Origin: Parvularcula sp038749595
GTDB lineage: Bacteria > Pseudomonadota > Alphaproteobacteria > Caulobacterales > Parvularculaceae
Assembly (NCBI GenBank): GCA_038749595.1
Contig: JBCDHW010000001.1
Location: 248,001 to 312,000 of the forward strand
DNA length: 64,000 nt
Direction of reading: 5' to 3'
Shown here: positions 7,457 to 15,985 of the stretch, piece after piece
Numbering within the stretch: position 1 is the stretch's first letter
How the letters are laid out: every line of letters starts with the position of its first letter
Position numbers and translations under genes: made by a program
Notes under the pieces: model-generated
Told to the model about the DNA's origin: nothing
Seen by the model: the letters and a program-made list of their open reading frames with translations, nothing else
The model's database searches: none

Positions 7457-8740
7457 ATGACCTCGGAAGTGGTGCTGATGAACCGGCAAGCGGTGGCGAT
7501 GGCCGCCGACAGCGCGGTGACGATCTCCGGCCAAAACTATCTTAAGACCTACCAATCGGTGGATAAGCTGTTCCCGCTGGTCGACGGCCAGCCGATCGGC
7601 GTGATGATCTACAACAATGCCGAGCTGATGAGCACGCCGTGGGAGACGCTGATCTCTCTTTACCGTGAGCAGGCGCGGGGCCGGTCGCTGGATACGCTCG
7701 ACGCCTATGCCCTCGATTTCATCAGCTTCCTGTCGGACAACCCTGAGCTCTTCCCCCAGGATCACCAGGACACCGAGTTTTTCAAGCACGTTGCGATCGT
7801 TTTCTCGATCATTGCCGAGGATTTTGACTACCACCTGCGTGCGCTGAAAGAGAGCGGGCAGGGGCGGATCCGTGATCACGTCTCAGCGGTTTTCGCGTAC
7901 GTTGTGGACGAACTGTTCAGTGATCTGAAGGCCAATCTTGATGGCACAGCGCGGGGGCGTCTCGACGTCTTCCCTGAGGGTACGGAGGATCAGATCCTGC
8001 GCCGCTACGGTGCGGAGATTGATGAGCTGATCGGAAGCTTGATCCAGGCGCTGAAGAACGAGCTCTCGATGCTGACGGTTTCGCCGGAAACGAAAGCGAA
8101 GCTGCGCGAGGTGGCGGTGATGTCCGTCACCCAGGATGCGTTCTTCGAGCATTATACCGGCGTAGTTTTCGCCGGGTTCGGACGAACCGATAAGTTCCCT
8201 TCGATGCGCAGCTACCTGACATCGTCCGTGGTCCTCGGAAAGATGAAGAACCGGATGGACCGGGCTCAGGACATGGCTGCCGACTCGGGCCCCGTGATTG
8301 CTCCGTTTGCGCAGGATCGGATGATCCGGACTTTCCTCACGGGGATGGATGCGCACCTGCGGATGTTCCTCTTCGGCGAGACGCTCAAGCTGTCGCATAA
8401 TCTGGTTGCGGACGTAATCGGCCGGGCCCCGGGCCTGAGTGATGAACAACGGGCACGGATGATGAACGACTATTCCGAAGGCTCGCTGGGCAACGCGCTG
8501 AAAGCGTTTTTCGGGTCGATTGATCAGTTCCAATATCATGTTCATACCGCTCCGATCCTGAGGGCCGTCAGCATGCTGCCGAAGAAGGAGTTGGGCGAGA
8601 CCGCGGCGTCGCTGATCAAGCTGAACAGCTTCCAGCAAAAGGTGATGAGCGACATCGAGACGGTGGGCGGGCCGATTAGTCTGGCGACGATCACCCGCAA
8701 CGAGGGCCTCGTCATGGGCAAAGAGAGAGCGGAGCTTTAG
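7457..8740 (+). CDS. Probable HslV/proteasome-like Ntn-hydrolase with long C-terminal extension
   Basis: The predicted protein has 427 residues. Directly visible: it begins Met-Thr-Ser-Glu-Val-Val, and if Met1 is removed the chain starts with Thr. Counting that Thr as 1, an Asp in MAADSAVT falls at position 17 and a Lys in SVDKLF at 36. In HslV and proteasome beta subunits the catalytic set is Thr1, Asp17 and Lys33, with the same VAAADS-type strand, so a three-residue loop insertion would align all three. The following segment (GVMIYNNAELMSTPWETLISLYREQ region) resembles the helix after that sheet. The remaining ~350 residues are helical and match no family known to me. The next gene starts 3 nt downstream. 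Function is inference; no ATPase partner lies nearby. Confidence 0.55.
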   Translation: MTSEVVLMNRQAVAMAADSAVTISGQNYLKTYQSVDKLFPLVDGQPIGVMIYNNAELMSTPWETLISLYREQARGRSLDTLDAYALDFISFLSDNPELFPQDHQDTEFFKHVAIVFSIIAEDFDYHLRALKESGQGRIRDHVSAVFAYVVDELFSDLKANLDGTARGRLDVFPEGTEDQILRRYGAEIDELIGSLIQALKNELSMLTVSPETKAKLREVAVMSVTQDAFFEHYTGVVFAGFGRTDKFPSMRSYLTSSVVLGKMKNRMDRAQDMAADSGPVIAPFAQDRMIRTFLTGMDAHLRMFLFGETLKLSHNLVADVIGRAPGLSDEQRARMMNDYSEGSLGNALKAFFGSIDQFQYHVHTAPILRAVSMLPKKELGETAASLIKLNSFQQKVMSDIETVGGPISLATITRNEGLVMGKERAEL

Positions 8741-8743
8741 GCG

Positions 8744-9172
8744 ATGACGGACCGTTTGACCCAAATCTGGAAGGGCTTTGCGAACACCACGCAGGCGCGG
8801 CTGACGTCTCCTGAAATTGGTGCCCATGCCCGCCCGTCGGCGAGCCATTTGCGTGACCAGCGCCGCGGCTCAGACGCCGCTTTGGCGGAAGGGCGCGCGG
8901 ATGCGAGCGATGCGGTCCAGGCAGCCTTCCAAGCTCTGCATGCGGATATTCAGCAGAAAGCAAAACGTGGCGGCCGCAATCGGAAGAAGGGCGCGAGCTA
9001 TAGCGCGGAACCCCTGGCGCCGCCCGCCAGTGCCTTGGACGACCGTTTGCTTGCCGACCTTAAGTTCACCGAAGCGCGGGTGCGCCGTTCGGACTCCGAC
9101 TACATCGCCTACGCCTCGGCACGGCAAGAAGCCTGGAAGCGGCGGAAGAAAAAGTTTCTGGGCCTTTTCTAA
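8744..9172 (+). CDS. Small basic protein, partner gene of the Ntn-hydrolase
   Basis: A 142-residue protein rich in Arg, Lys and Ala with no signal peptide or membrane segment. The middle (KRGGRNRKKG) and C-terminus (KRRKKKFLGLF) are strongly basic, which suits nucleic-acid or acidic-protein binding. It begins 3 nt after the stop of the preceding gene, so the two are co-translated and probably work together, for example as enzyme and adaptor or substrate. No family is recognised. Confidence 0.6.
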   Translation: MTDRLTQIWKGFANTTQARLTSPEIGAHARPSASHLRDQRRGSDAALAEGRADASDAVQAAFQALHADIQQKAKRGGRNRKKGASYSAEPLAPPASALDDRLLADLKFTEARVRRSDSDYIAYASARQEAWKRRKKKFLGLF

Positions 9173-9208
9173 GGCAGCGCAGACGGCCCCAACACAGCTT
9201 GGTAGGCG

Positions 9209-10345
9209 CTATTGCCGGTTCGGTACGACGTTGATGGGGGCGTCTTCGATATCCTCAGCCTCCATCATCGGCGGAGCGGTATTCGCTTCGGTCGACAGGT
9301 TTCGGATGACAGCCTCAAGCCGGGCCCCGGCGTCCTGTTGGAGCACGCCGAAGAACAGGTTGATGTGATCAGGGTACCATTGCTGGCCGAAGAACCGCCG
9401 TTGGCGCAGCTGCCGATCTTCCGGGGTCGGAACAATCAGCAGGCCGTCCTCGCATTGCGGCGCAACGCCTGCCGGAGGGGTGCTCCAAGTCTTCCCCTCA
9501 AGAGCCACCATCGTTTCGCTCAATCGCGGCGGGTTGCATAAGAGCGCTGTCGCAGACGTGGATTGATAGCCCGCCATGGGGCGCAGCGTCAGCGTCTTAG
9601 CGCGCAGGCGCTCCTGGTATTCCGTAAACCGCGTATCCACGGGGGTGAACGCCACGAGGCAGCGTGCCTGGTCCGGCCGGGTGCACGCCGTATCGCCGAA
9701 CATCGTCTCCGAAAGCGGCATCTCCAGCGCATAGGCCGCGGCCAAATAAGGCTCTAAGGCTTCGTTTCCAATAATCTTCTTTTCAAGCAGGCGCCCCACG
9801 AACAGCGCACCGTCACCGTAGCCGACCAAGAAGAACGGCTGCTCGGGATCGCGCTCCGCTAAAAACTGCTCAAACGCCGCGGCGACATCGCGATAGGCCG
9901 TGTCGCGCGCGGCAACCCCGGGCTGTTTTTGGGTGAAGCGCGCATAGAACGTCGCTTGCCGATAACGCGGTGCCCAGAGTGCCCCGAAGGGATCAAATGG
10001 TCCTGCTTCGAGCGGCAACAAAACATCGCGCAGGAAGGGTAGTTGGGTGTCCCGGTCAAAAGGGGCGTTCCATTGCCCGTCGCCGCGGTAGACGTTGTTG
10101 TGGATGAAAAAGATATCAGCCGGCGCATCGGGCGCGTCTTCACGGGCGAGCCAAGCGGAAGGATCCGCATAATTGGGCGGCGGTGGCGGGGTGTAGGCTT
10201 CGTAGCTGCGGTTGGGATCGATGACCCACAGGCCGATTTCGTCTTGGAAGGTCCAGGCCAGCGCACCAACCAGGCTCAGACCTACCAACAAGATTGCGAT
10301 CAATCGACCCACGTTACTTTCCACCATCCCCCGTGTGCTCAACAC
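9209..10345 (-). CDS. DUF3089 family alpha/beta-hydrolase-like protein, membrane-anchored
   Basis: The 378-residue protein has one N-terminal membrane segment (about residues 13-33) and then an exported domain of the DUF3089 type. This includes APADIFFIHNNVY near the start of the fold and FFLVGYGDGALFVGRLL, where the nucleophile elbow G-x-S-x-G reads G-Y-G-D-G, with Asp instead of Ser. That change is seen directly and may mean an altered or lost hydrolase activity. The C-terminus is acidic and Pro-rich. A GTG at 10345 is used, with an AAGG motif upstream; ATG at 10327 is an alternative. Stand-alone gene. Confidence 0.7.
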   Translation of the reverse strand: MLSTRGMVESNVGRLIAILLVGLSLVGALAWTFQDEIGLWVIDPNRSYEAYTPPPPPNYADPSAWLAREDAPDAPADIFFIHNNVYRGDGQWNAPFDRDTQLPFLRDVLLPLEAGPFDPFGALWAPRYRQATFYARFTQKQPGVAARDTAYRDVAAAFEQFLAERDPEQPFFLVGYGDGALFVGRLLEKKIIGNEALEPYLAAAYALEMPLSETMFGDTACTRPDQARCLVAFTPVDTRFTEYQERLRAKTLTLRPMAGYQSTSATALLCNPPRLSETMVALEGKTWSTPPAGVAPQCEDGLLIVPTPEDRQLRQRRFFGQQWYPDHINLFFGVLQQDAGARLEAVIRNLSTEANTAPPMMEAEDIEDAPINVVPNRQ

Positions 10346-10489
10346 TACAGCCTTAAATTGTATCCAATGAGCGCAGCTCTCCGGATATTAAGCAAGCTCT
10401 GTTAGCGTCATATGCGCTACACGCTAAGCCTAGAGTGAAGGCAAAAGTGTGATTTTCACGCCACCTAGGAGATGGTTTAGGAAGCTCTG

Positions 10490-11323
10490 ATGGCAAAAGC
10501 TGATCGCGAAACGAAAGCAAAACGGCGCGGAGCAGACGGTGCGCCGCACCTTCCCAAGGCGGGGCCGATTGCGGGGCTGCGCAACAGTTTCTTCGCGGGG
10601 ATCGTTCTCGCGGCACCGCTGCTGATCACCACAGGGGTGATGTACTGGCTGATTACCGGGCCGTTGGCGCGCGTCGACGGCACGGTGCAGAGCTACATTC
10701 CCGATGCGTGGCTGCCGCCGAAATGGGCTGACCTTTACGTGCCCGGCTTCGGGATTTTGGTGACCATCATCCTGCTCATTTTGCTGGGGATGTTCGCCAA
10801 AAACGTGATTGGCCGGTGGTTTATTGGCCTTGGCGAACGTTTGCTCGATTCAACGCCGCTGGTGCGGAACCTCTATGGGTTTTTCAAGAACGTCTTTGAG
10901 ATGGCGCTGCAGCAGTCGGAGCAGTCCTTCAAAGAAGTGGCGATGATTGAGTATCCGCGTCCTGGCTTGTGGACGCTTTGCTTTGTCGTCACGCGGACCA
11001 AGGGTGAGCCGCTGCATACATTGTCGGATATCGGCGATGACATGACCAACGTCTTTGTGCCGACAACGCCCAACCCGACGTCGGGGTTTTTGTTGTTTGT
11101 TCCGCGGTCGAAGCTGCGGATGCTGACGATGTCGGTCGAAGATGGGGCGAAAATGATCTTCTCAGCGGGCTTGGTGGCGCCAGAATTTTCGGTCGAGGAC
11201 CAGGCTGATGGCACCGGCGACAGCGCCTCCGCTTCGGGTGCGTTCAGCTTCCTGAAGCGGCGTAAGAGCAACGAAGATAAGGCCCTTCAAGAGGCCTACG
11301 AGCGCGAAGTCGAGGCTGAGTAG
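10490..11323 (+). CDS. DUF502 family inner-membrane protein
   Basis: This 277-residue protein has two predicted membrane helices (about 37-58 and 85-108), then the conserved DUF502 segment with VIGRWFIGLGERLLDSTPLVRNLYGF split over the cytoplasmic side, and FVPTTPNPTSGFLLFVP. Function is unknown; homologues are widespread beside recG in alphaproteobacteria, as here. The C-terminus is charged. The ATG has an AGGAAG site 7 nt upstream. Its stop lies 17 nt from the convergent recG stop. Confidence 0.85.
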   Translation: MAKADRETKAKRRGADGAPHLPKAGPIAGLRNSFFAGIVLAAPLLITTGVMYWLITGPLARVDGTVQSYIPDAWLPPKWADLYVPGFGILVTIILLILLGMFAKNVIGRWFIGLGERLLDSTPLVRNLYGFFKNVFEMALQQSEQSFKEVAMIEYPRPGLWTLCFVVTRTKGEPLHTLSDIGDDMTNVFVPTTPNPTSGFLLFVPRSKLRMLTMSVEDGAKMIFSAGLVAPEFSVEDQADGTGDSASASGAFSFLKRRKSNEDKALQEAYEREVEAE

Positions 11324-11340
11324 CCGCTGCTGCTCCGCGC

Positions 11341-13443
11341 CTAACCGGAGCGCAAGCGGCGGACGGCGTCGTCTCGGCTGAACAGATAGAGCAGGGATCT
11401 GAGGGCCTCGCCGCGCGGACTCTTCAGGTCTGGGTCGTCGTTGACGATCATTTTTGCATCGGCGCTCGCCATCTCGAGGAGGCTTGCGTGATCGGTGACG
11501 CTCCCCAGAGCAAAGCTTGGGAAGCCTGACTGCGCTGTGCCGAGCGCATCGCCTGAACCGCGCAGGCGCAGATCTTCTTCGGCGATTTCAAAACCGTCTT
11601 GGGACTGACGAAGGATGTTGAGGCGGGCCTTGGTGTTCTCCGACAGCTCACCCGGATTGCCACCGTAAAGGAGAATGCAGCTCCCTGGCTTGTCCCCCCG
11701 GCCGACACGCCCGCGCAGCTGGTGCAGCTGGGCCAGGCCAAACCGCTCGGCATGCTCGATCACGATGACGGTCGCGTCCGGGGCGTTGACCCCGACTTCG
11801 ATCACCGTCGTGGCCACGAGGATTTTGCAGTCGCCTTCGGAAAATCTCCGGACCGCAGCATCTTTCTCCGGGCTTTTCATCCGTCCGTGGACCAATTCAA
11901 CGCTTTCGCCGAAGCGTATCTTAAGGTGCGCATACCGATCTTCCGCAGCCGTTGCAGAGAGCTGTTCGTTTGCTTCGACGAGGGGACAGACCCAGTAGAC
12001 CTGCCCGCCTGACTGGACAGCGCGGGCAACGCCGTCGACCACTTGGTCGAGGCGGGCGAGGGGAATGGCGCGGGTATCCACCGGCTTCCGCCCTGGCGGC
12101 TTTTCGCGAATTTGGCTGACATCCATATCGCCGTAGGCCGTTAGCGCGAGCGTCCGCGGGATGGGCGTAGCCGTCATCACGAGAACGTCGGTGCCCTGAC
12201 CTTTCTCTTGGAGCTTCAGCCGTTGCTGGACCCCAAAGCGGTGCTGTTCATCAATGATCGCGAGGCCAAGGTCTTGGAAAGCAACGTCTTCGGAGAAAAC
12301 GGCGTGGGTCCCGATGGCAAGCTGCACGAAACCCTCTTCGAGGGCTCGCCGTTTGGCCGCGCGCTCCTGGCCCTTGTCGCGCCCGGTGAGCAGCACTGCG
12401 GAAACGTTCGCCGCCTCAAGCAGGGGTTCCATTGAGGCCATGTGCTGGCGTGCTAAAATCTCCGTAGGCGCCATAAAAGCCACTTGCGCGCCTGCTTCGA
12501 TGACGTTGAGTGCGGCGAGAAGGCCGACGATGGTTTTGCCGGAACCGACATCGCCTTGGACCAGCCGGACCATTTTCGTTTTCGCTTCGAGGTCTCGGCG
12601 GATCTCGTCCAGGACTTTCTCTTGGTCGCCGGTGAGCGCGAAGGGCAGTGCTTGCCGCGCAGCCGCGGCGAGGCTGCCTGGCGCGCGAAACGAACGTCCG
12701 CCCACGGAGCGCTGGCGATGGCGGCTGAGCGCGAGGGCCAACTGGCTCGCCAGGAACTCGTCGTAGGCAAGGCGCCGCCGGTGCACCGCATCGGGACGAA
12801 GATCCATGCGCGTCTCAGGGCTGTGCGCAGCACGGAGGGCCTCTAGGAACGGAGGGAAGCCTTCGCGGCCCAGAACATCGGCGCGGTGCCATTCGGGGAG
12901 CGCAGGCACCCGCGCCACCGCCGCTTGCACGGCTTTCAGCATCGTCTTTTGCTGGAGACCTGCCGTCAGCGGATAAATCGGCTCGGCCGCTGGCATTTCA
13001 CCGTCCGCGTCCGGATCAACAATCGCGTCGGGGTGCACCATCTGGCGTTGGTTGCCGTACGCCTCGACTTTCCCAGAAATGATCCGTGTGGCGCCTTCGG
13101 GCAGCTGTTTCTCAAGCCATTCCCGGTGGGCACGGAAGAAAACCAGCCGGATAAAGCCGCTGCTATCGGACGCGAGCACGCGGTAGGGCGCGGACCGGCG
13201 CCCCGCTGGCGGCGGCTCATGGGTGTCGATGGTCACGGTAAGCGTGGCGTGCTGGCCGTCGCTGACGTCGGCCACGTTTGGCCGGTAACTCCGATCGATC
13301 ACCCCGGTGGGCATGGTCAGAGCCAGGTCAACAGGACGGTTTCCTGCAACCTTTTCAATCAGCGCCGCGTTTTTGGGCCCGATTCCCGGCAGGTCGGTGA
13401 TGTCGGTAAAGAGCGGGCTGAGGATCGAGGGGCGCACCCGCAT
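11341..13443 (-). CDS. recG: ATP-dependent DNA helicase RecG
   Basis: RecG remodels stalled forks and Holliday junctions. The 700-residue protein has the N-terminal helix-hairpin-like segment (LPGIGPKNAALIEKV), the wedge OB domain (about 60-150), and the superfamily 2 helicase motifs. These are Walker A GDVGSGKT near residues 296-303, PTEILARQH, the DEQH box at about 398-401, and TATPIPRT. The second RecA domain carries VIEVGVNAPDATVIVIE and QLRGRVGRG. The ATG at 13443 (MRVRPSILSPLF) fits family starts better than a TTG 36 nt upstream. It is convergent with the DUF502 gene and divergent from the oxygenase gene. Confidence 0.97.
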   Translation of the reverse strand: MRVRPSILSPLFTDITDLPGIGPKNAALIEKVAGNRPVDLALTMPTGVIDRSYRPNVADVSDGQHATLTVTIDTHEPPPAGRRSAPYRVLASDSSGFIRLVFFRAHREWLEKQLPEGATRIISGKVEAYGNQRQMVHPDAIVDPDADGEMPAAEPIYPLTAGLQQKTMLKAVQAAVARVPALPEWHRADVLGREGFPPFLEALRAAHSPETRMDLRPDAVHRRRLAYDEFLASQLALALSRHRQRSVGGRSFRAPGSLAAAARQALPFALTGDQEKVLDEIRRDLEAKTKMVRLVQGDVGSGKTIVGLLAALNVIEAGAQVAFMAPTEILARQHMASMEPLLEAANVSAVLLTGRDKGQERAAKRRALEEGFVQLAIGTHAVFSEDVAFQDLGLAIIDEQHRFGVQQRLKLQEKGQGTDVLVMTATPIPRTLALTAYGDMDVSQIREKPPGRKPVDTRAIPLARLDQVVDGVARAVQSGGQVYWVCPLVEANEQLSATAAEDRYAHLKIRFGESVELVHGRMKSPEKDAAVRRFSEGDCKILVATTVIEVGVNAPDATVIVIEHAERFGLAQLHQLRGRVGRGDKPGSCILLYGGNPGELSENTKARLNILRQSQDGFEIAEEDLRLRGSGDALGTAQSGFPSFALGSVTDHASLLEMASADAKMIVNDDPDLKSPRGEALRSLLYLFSRDDAVRRLRSG

Positions 13444-13537
13444 TGAATGCCGAACGCTCAAGCCTGCTTCAAGCGCCAATTATGCAAACCCGCGGCGACG
13501 GTAGACAGGCCGGGCCTCGCTGCCCCATTGTGGCGCG

Positions 13538-14764
13538 ATGCCGGGACACGACCTTTCCTTTTCTGATCTGATTGCGCCGATGTCGGCCGACGCCTTTATG
13601 CGCGACGGGTTTGGCCAGAAGCCCGTGCACATCCAGGCGGATCCTGGCGCGCGGTCGGGTTTGTTGACCTGGGACGGTTTCAACGAAGCGCTCGCTGTTT
13701 CACGCTATTGGACGGATGCGCGGTTGCGGATCATCATGGGCAGCCGCTTTGCGATGCCGCAGCATTATTGTGACGACGCCAAGACGCTTGATGGTCAGGT
13801 GATGCTCGCTAACGCGGACAAGGTTCGCGCGTTTCTGGGCATGGGCGCGAGCATGGTGGCCAACCAAATCGATGGCGTTTCCCCCACGGTGAAACGCTAT
13901 GCGCGCGTTCTTCAGCAGCACTTTGGCGCGAAGATCGCGGCGAACGTCTATTGCTCGTTCTGCGACGTGCAGGCGTTCGAGACGCACTATGATCTCCACG
14001 ACGTTTTCGCCGTGCAGACCGAAGGCGAGAAAGTCTGGCGGATTTGGGAAGGGCGGGCCGACACGCCGATCCATGGTTTGCCTGACGGTGAGGGGACGAG
14101 CCGGTATCTTCAGGCAACCAAGGGCAGATTGCTGTTCGAAGCGCACATGAAGCCGGGCGACGTGCTGTACCTGCCTCGGGGGCAATATCACGACGCGTTG
14201 GCGTCGTCGTCGGCTTCGCTGCATGTGACGTTCTCTATTTCGCCTGTGCGGGGGATCGATGTGATCGATGTGCTGCGTGACGAGGCGGAGGGAGAGGCGC
14301 TTTTTCGCTCCTACGTCCCGGACGGGCGGGCTGACCGCACAGCGATCAAAGCGTATCTGCAAGCGATGGCTCAGCGCCTTGCGGCGATGGCGGGATCGGA
14401 CGCGTTGCTGGACGCGATTGCGCTCAAGCAAGCAAGCTTTGATCCGGGTCCTGACGACTATGCTCTTCCGCATACGCCGGATCTGACGTTCTACGCGCCG
14501 ACGGGCCAGCCGTCGCGGATTGAGCGCCGGGATGAGGGCTATATGCTTCTGACCCAGCGGGAGAACATCATCCTGGGCAAGGCGCACCGGGCCGCGTCGT
14601 GGATGTTGCAACAGCCGTTCTTTAGCGATCTGTCGCTGCGCGCCTCTTATCCTGAACTGTCGGAAGACGAGGCGCGGCTGCTGGTTCAGTCGTTGGTGAA
14701 CCTGGGACTGATCGCCCAGACCCAGCCGCAAGGCCTGCCGGTGCGGAAGAGCCCGACGTCTTAG
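13538..14764 (+). CDS. Cupin-4/JmjC-type Fe(II)/2-oxoglutarate oxygenase
   Basis: A 408-residue protein of the cupin-4 (ribosomal oxygenase-like) family. The iron-binding triad is visible as the HxD of ETHYDLHD and the His of PRGQYHDA. The N-terminus (FMRDGFGQKPVHI) matches the family opening where residues before the cupin barrel precede a W-rich sheet. Bacterial members such as RoxA/YcfD hydroxylate a ribosomal protein arginine; this one is longer than or different from those, so the substrate is uncertain. A C-terminal winged-helix-like segment follows the barrel. It is divergent from recG with 94 nt between starts. Confidence 0.8.
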   Translation: MPGHDLSFSDLIAPMSADAFMRDGFGQKPVHIQADPGARSGLLTWDGFNEALAVSRYWTDARLRIIMGSRFAMPQHYCDDAKTLDGQVMLANADKVRAFLGMGASMVANQIDGVSPTVKRYARVLQQHFGAKIAANVYCSFCDVQAFETHYDLHDVFAVQTEGEKVWRIWEGRADTPIHGLPDGEGTSRYLQATKGRLLFEAHMKPGDVLYLPRGQYHDALASSSASLHVTFSISPVRGIDVIDVLRDEAEGEALFRSYVPDGRADRTAIKAYLQAMAQRLAAMAGSDALLDAIALKQASFDPGPDDYALPHTPDLTFYAPTGQPSRIERRDEGYMLLTQRENIILGKAHRAASWMLQQPFFSDLSLRASYPELSEDEARLLVQSLVNLGLIAQTQPQGLPVRKSPTS

Positions 14765-14777
14765 GGGGTCGGAGCGA

Positions 14778-15584
14778 TCAGCGGCGGCGCAGGATGGCCA
14801 CCGTTTGAGCGAGGCGTTCGTCCGCAGGCCGATGATTGAGGCATTCGAAGTGTTCGCTCATGAGAGCCTCCAAGTGCGCCCTCGATTGGTACGTGGCGAG
14901 CAGGTTGCTGCCCTCAAGGTTGTCGTTGCGCACAACGATGCCTTGGGTTTCCACAGTCTGCTGATCGATGCCGAATTCGGGGAGGCGCCAGAAGAACTCA
15001 TCGTGGAAAGTCAGGAGAACGACGCCGCCCGGTTTTGTGATACGCGCCAGCTCTCCGGCCCAGCGCTGCTGGGTTTTCTCGCGCAAGTGGGTGAAGACGG
15101 AGACGAGATAGATGAGGTCGAATTGCCTGTCGCTATAGGGAAGCGGCGGGGTGAGCTCTGTCTTCTCGAATTGCCCGGGCAGATGTTCTGTACACCAATC
15201 GATTGCTTGCGGATTGATATCGCAGCCGTGGAGGGCCGCTGCTCTCTCTGGTGGTAGGTGGCGTAGAATTCGGCCGCATCCGCAGCCGAAATCGAGAATG
15301 GCTTCCGCCTTGTGAAAACTGGTTCCGGCGTCGCGGGCACATGCGTTGAGAATGTCCGCGTGCTGTTTTCCCGTCGATAAGAACGCCTGCCAGTCCGCTT
15401 CGCCGGATACGGACACCATCAGCGACGCGGGCGGAAGGGGCCTGCCCTCGTCATCACGCTCGGGGACGTCTTTGCGCGCGCGCTGGCGCTCCGTCAGCCG
15501 GAATACAATGCCGAGGAGCCCCAGTTTTTCCGCGACATCGCGGAGGAGGAGGCGAACGGGCCTGAGAGCGGAGCGTTGGTTCAA
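14778..15584 (-). CDS. Class I SAM-dependent methyltransferase
   Basis: The 268-residue protein has the Rossmann-type SAM-binding motif I (ILDFGCGCGRILRHL), an acidic residue at the end of strand 2 (HGCDINPQAI), and motif IV-like DLIYLVSVFTHL. No membrane segment or specific substrate motif is seen, so the acceptor is unknown. The N-terminal ~60 residues are basic. The gene ends 13 nt from the oxygenase gene on the other strand. Confidence 0.8.
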   Translation of the reverse strand: MNQRSALRPVRLLLRDVAEKLGLLGIVFRLTERQRARKDVPERDDEGRPLPPASLMVSVSGEADWQAFLSTGKQHADILNACARDAGTSFHKAEAILDFGCGCGRILRHLPPERAAALHGCDINPQAIDWCTEHLPGQFEKTELTPPLPYSDRQFDLIYLVSVFTHLREKTQQRWAGELARITKPGGVVLLTFHDEFFWRLPEFGIDQQTVETQGIVVRNDNLEGSNLLATYQSRAHLEALMSEHFECLNHRPADERLAQTVAILRRR

Positions 15585-15773
15585 GGGGTGCCCATGTTCT
15601 GCTGTCGTCCCAGCGGAACGCCTGGGAGGCTTTGGACGCCTGCGTTGTTTAGAACGTTCGCCACGGCGCGTGCTCAGCCTCCTTGAGATTGATTTCCATA
15701 CGACCTGAACGGTCCGTCAAAGATGACGCGCAACGCAGAAGAGATCAACCTGAGCGTAGGCCAAGCTTAAGAT

Positions 15774-15893
15774 ATGATCGATCACGGTACGGATAAAACT
15801 GGAGTTGCCGTCTTCTGGTTCGATCTCCCGGCTCAAGAGCAAGCGACCCGTACGGTGATTGCTCCGCTGAAACGCGGCAAGCGCGCGCCGTGA
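15774..15893 (+). CDS. Possible 39-residue small protein
   Basis: An ATG-to-TGA frame encodes 39 residues with a plausible mixed composition (contains VAVFWFDLPAQEQ and a basic tail KRGKRAP). The start and stop codons both fall in the arms of a 12-bp inverted repeat. The ribosome-binding site is weak. It could equally be chance in a structured non-coding element, so confidence is low. Confidence 0.2.
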   Translation: MIDHGTDKTGVAVFWFDLPAQEQATRTVIAPLKRGKRAP

Positions 15894-15899
15894 TCGATC
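15776..15899. repeat. 12-bp perfect inverted repeat with 100-nt loop
   Basis: GATCGATCACGG at 15776-15787 is matched by its exact reverse complement CCGTGATCGATC at 15888-15899. Transcribed, it would form a 12-bp stem closing a 100-nt loop. No other copy was noticed in the window. Confidence 0.6.
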
Positions 15900-15919
15900 G
15901 CGTCGTGCCCCTTTCTTGC

Positions 15920-15955
15920 AAAAAAAGCCGCTGACCCGGCGTGGGGATCAGCGGC
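15920..15955 (-). terminator. Intrinsic terminator of icd
   Basis: Read on the minus strand, an 8-bp stem (GCCGCTGA with TCAGCGGC, 13-base loop) is followed by a run of seven T. It lies 30 nt past the icd stop. Confidence 0.75.
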
Positions 15956-15985
15956 GTTCAGAGTACAGAATATTCGCGAAAGCGG

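Larger units (their letters stand above)
15585..15985. other. 400-base intergenic region with inverted repeat and icd terminator
   Basis: The region upstream of the methyltransferase and downstream of icd holds no long gene. It contains a 12-bp perfect inverted repeat (15776-15787 and 15888-15899), a 39-codon reading frame lying between and within the arms, and at its right end the icd terminator. The promoter of the methyltransferase must lie in the left part, but no clear elements are recognised. Confidence 0.5.
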
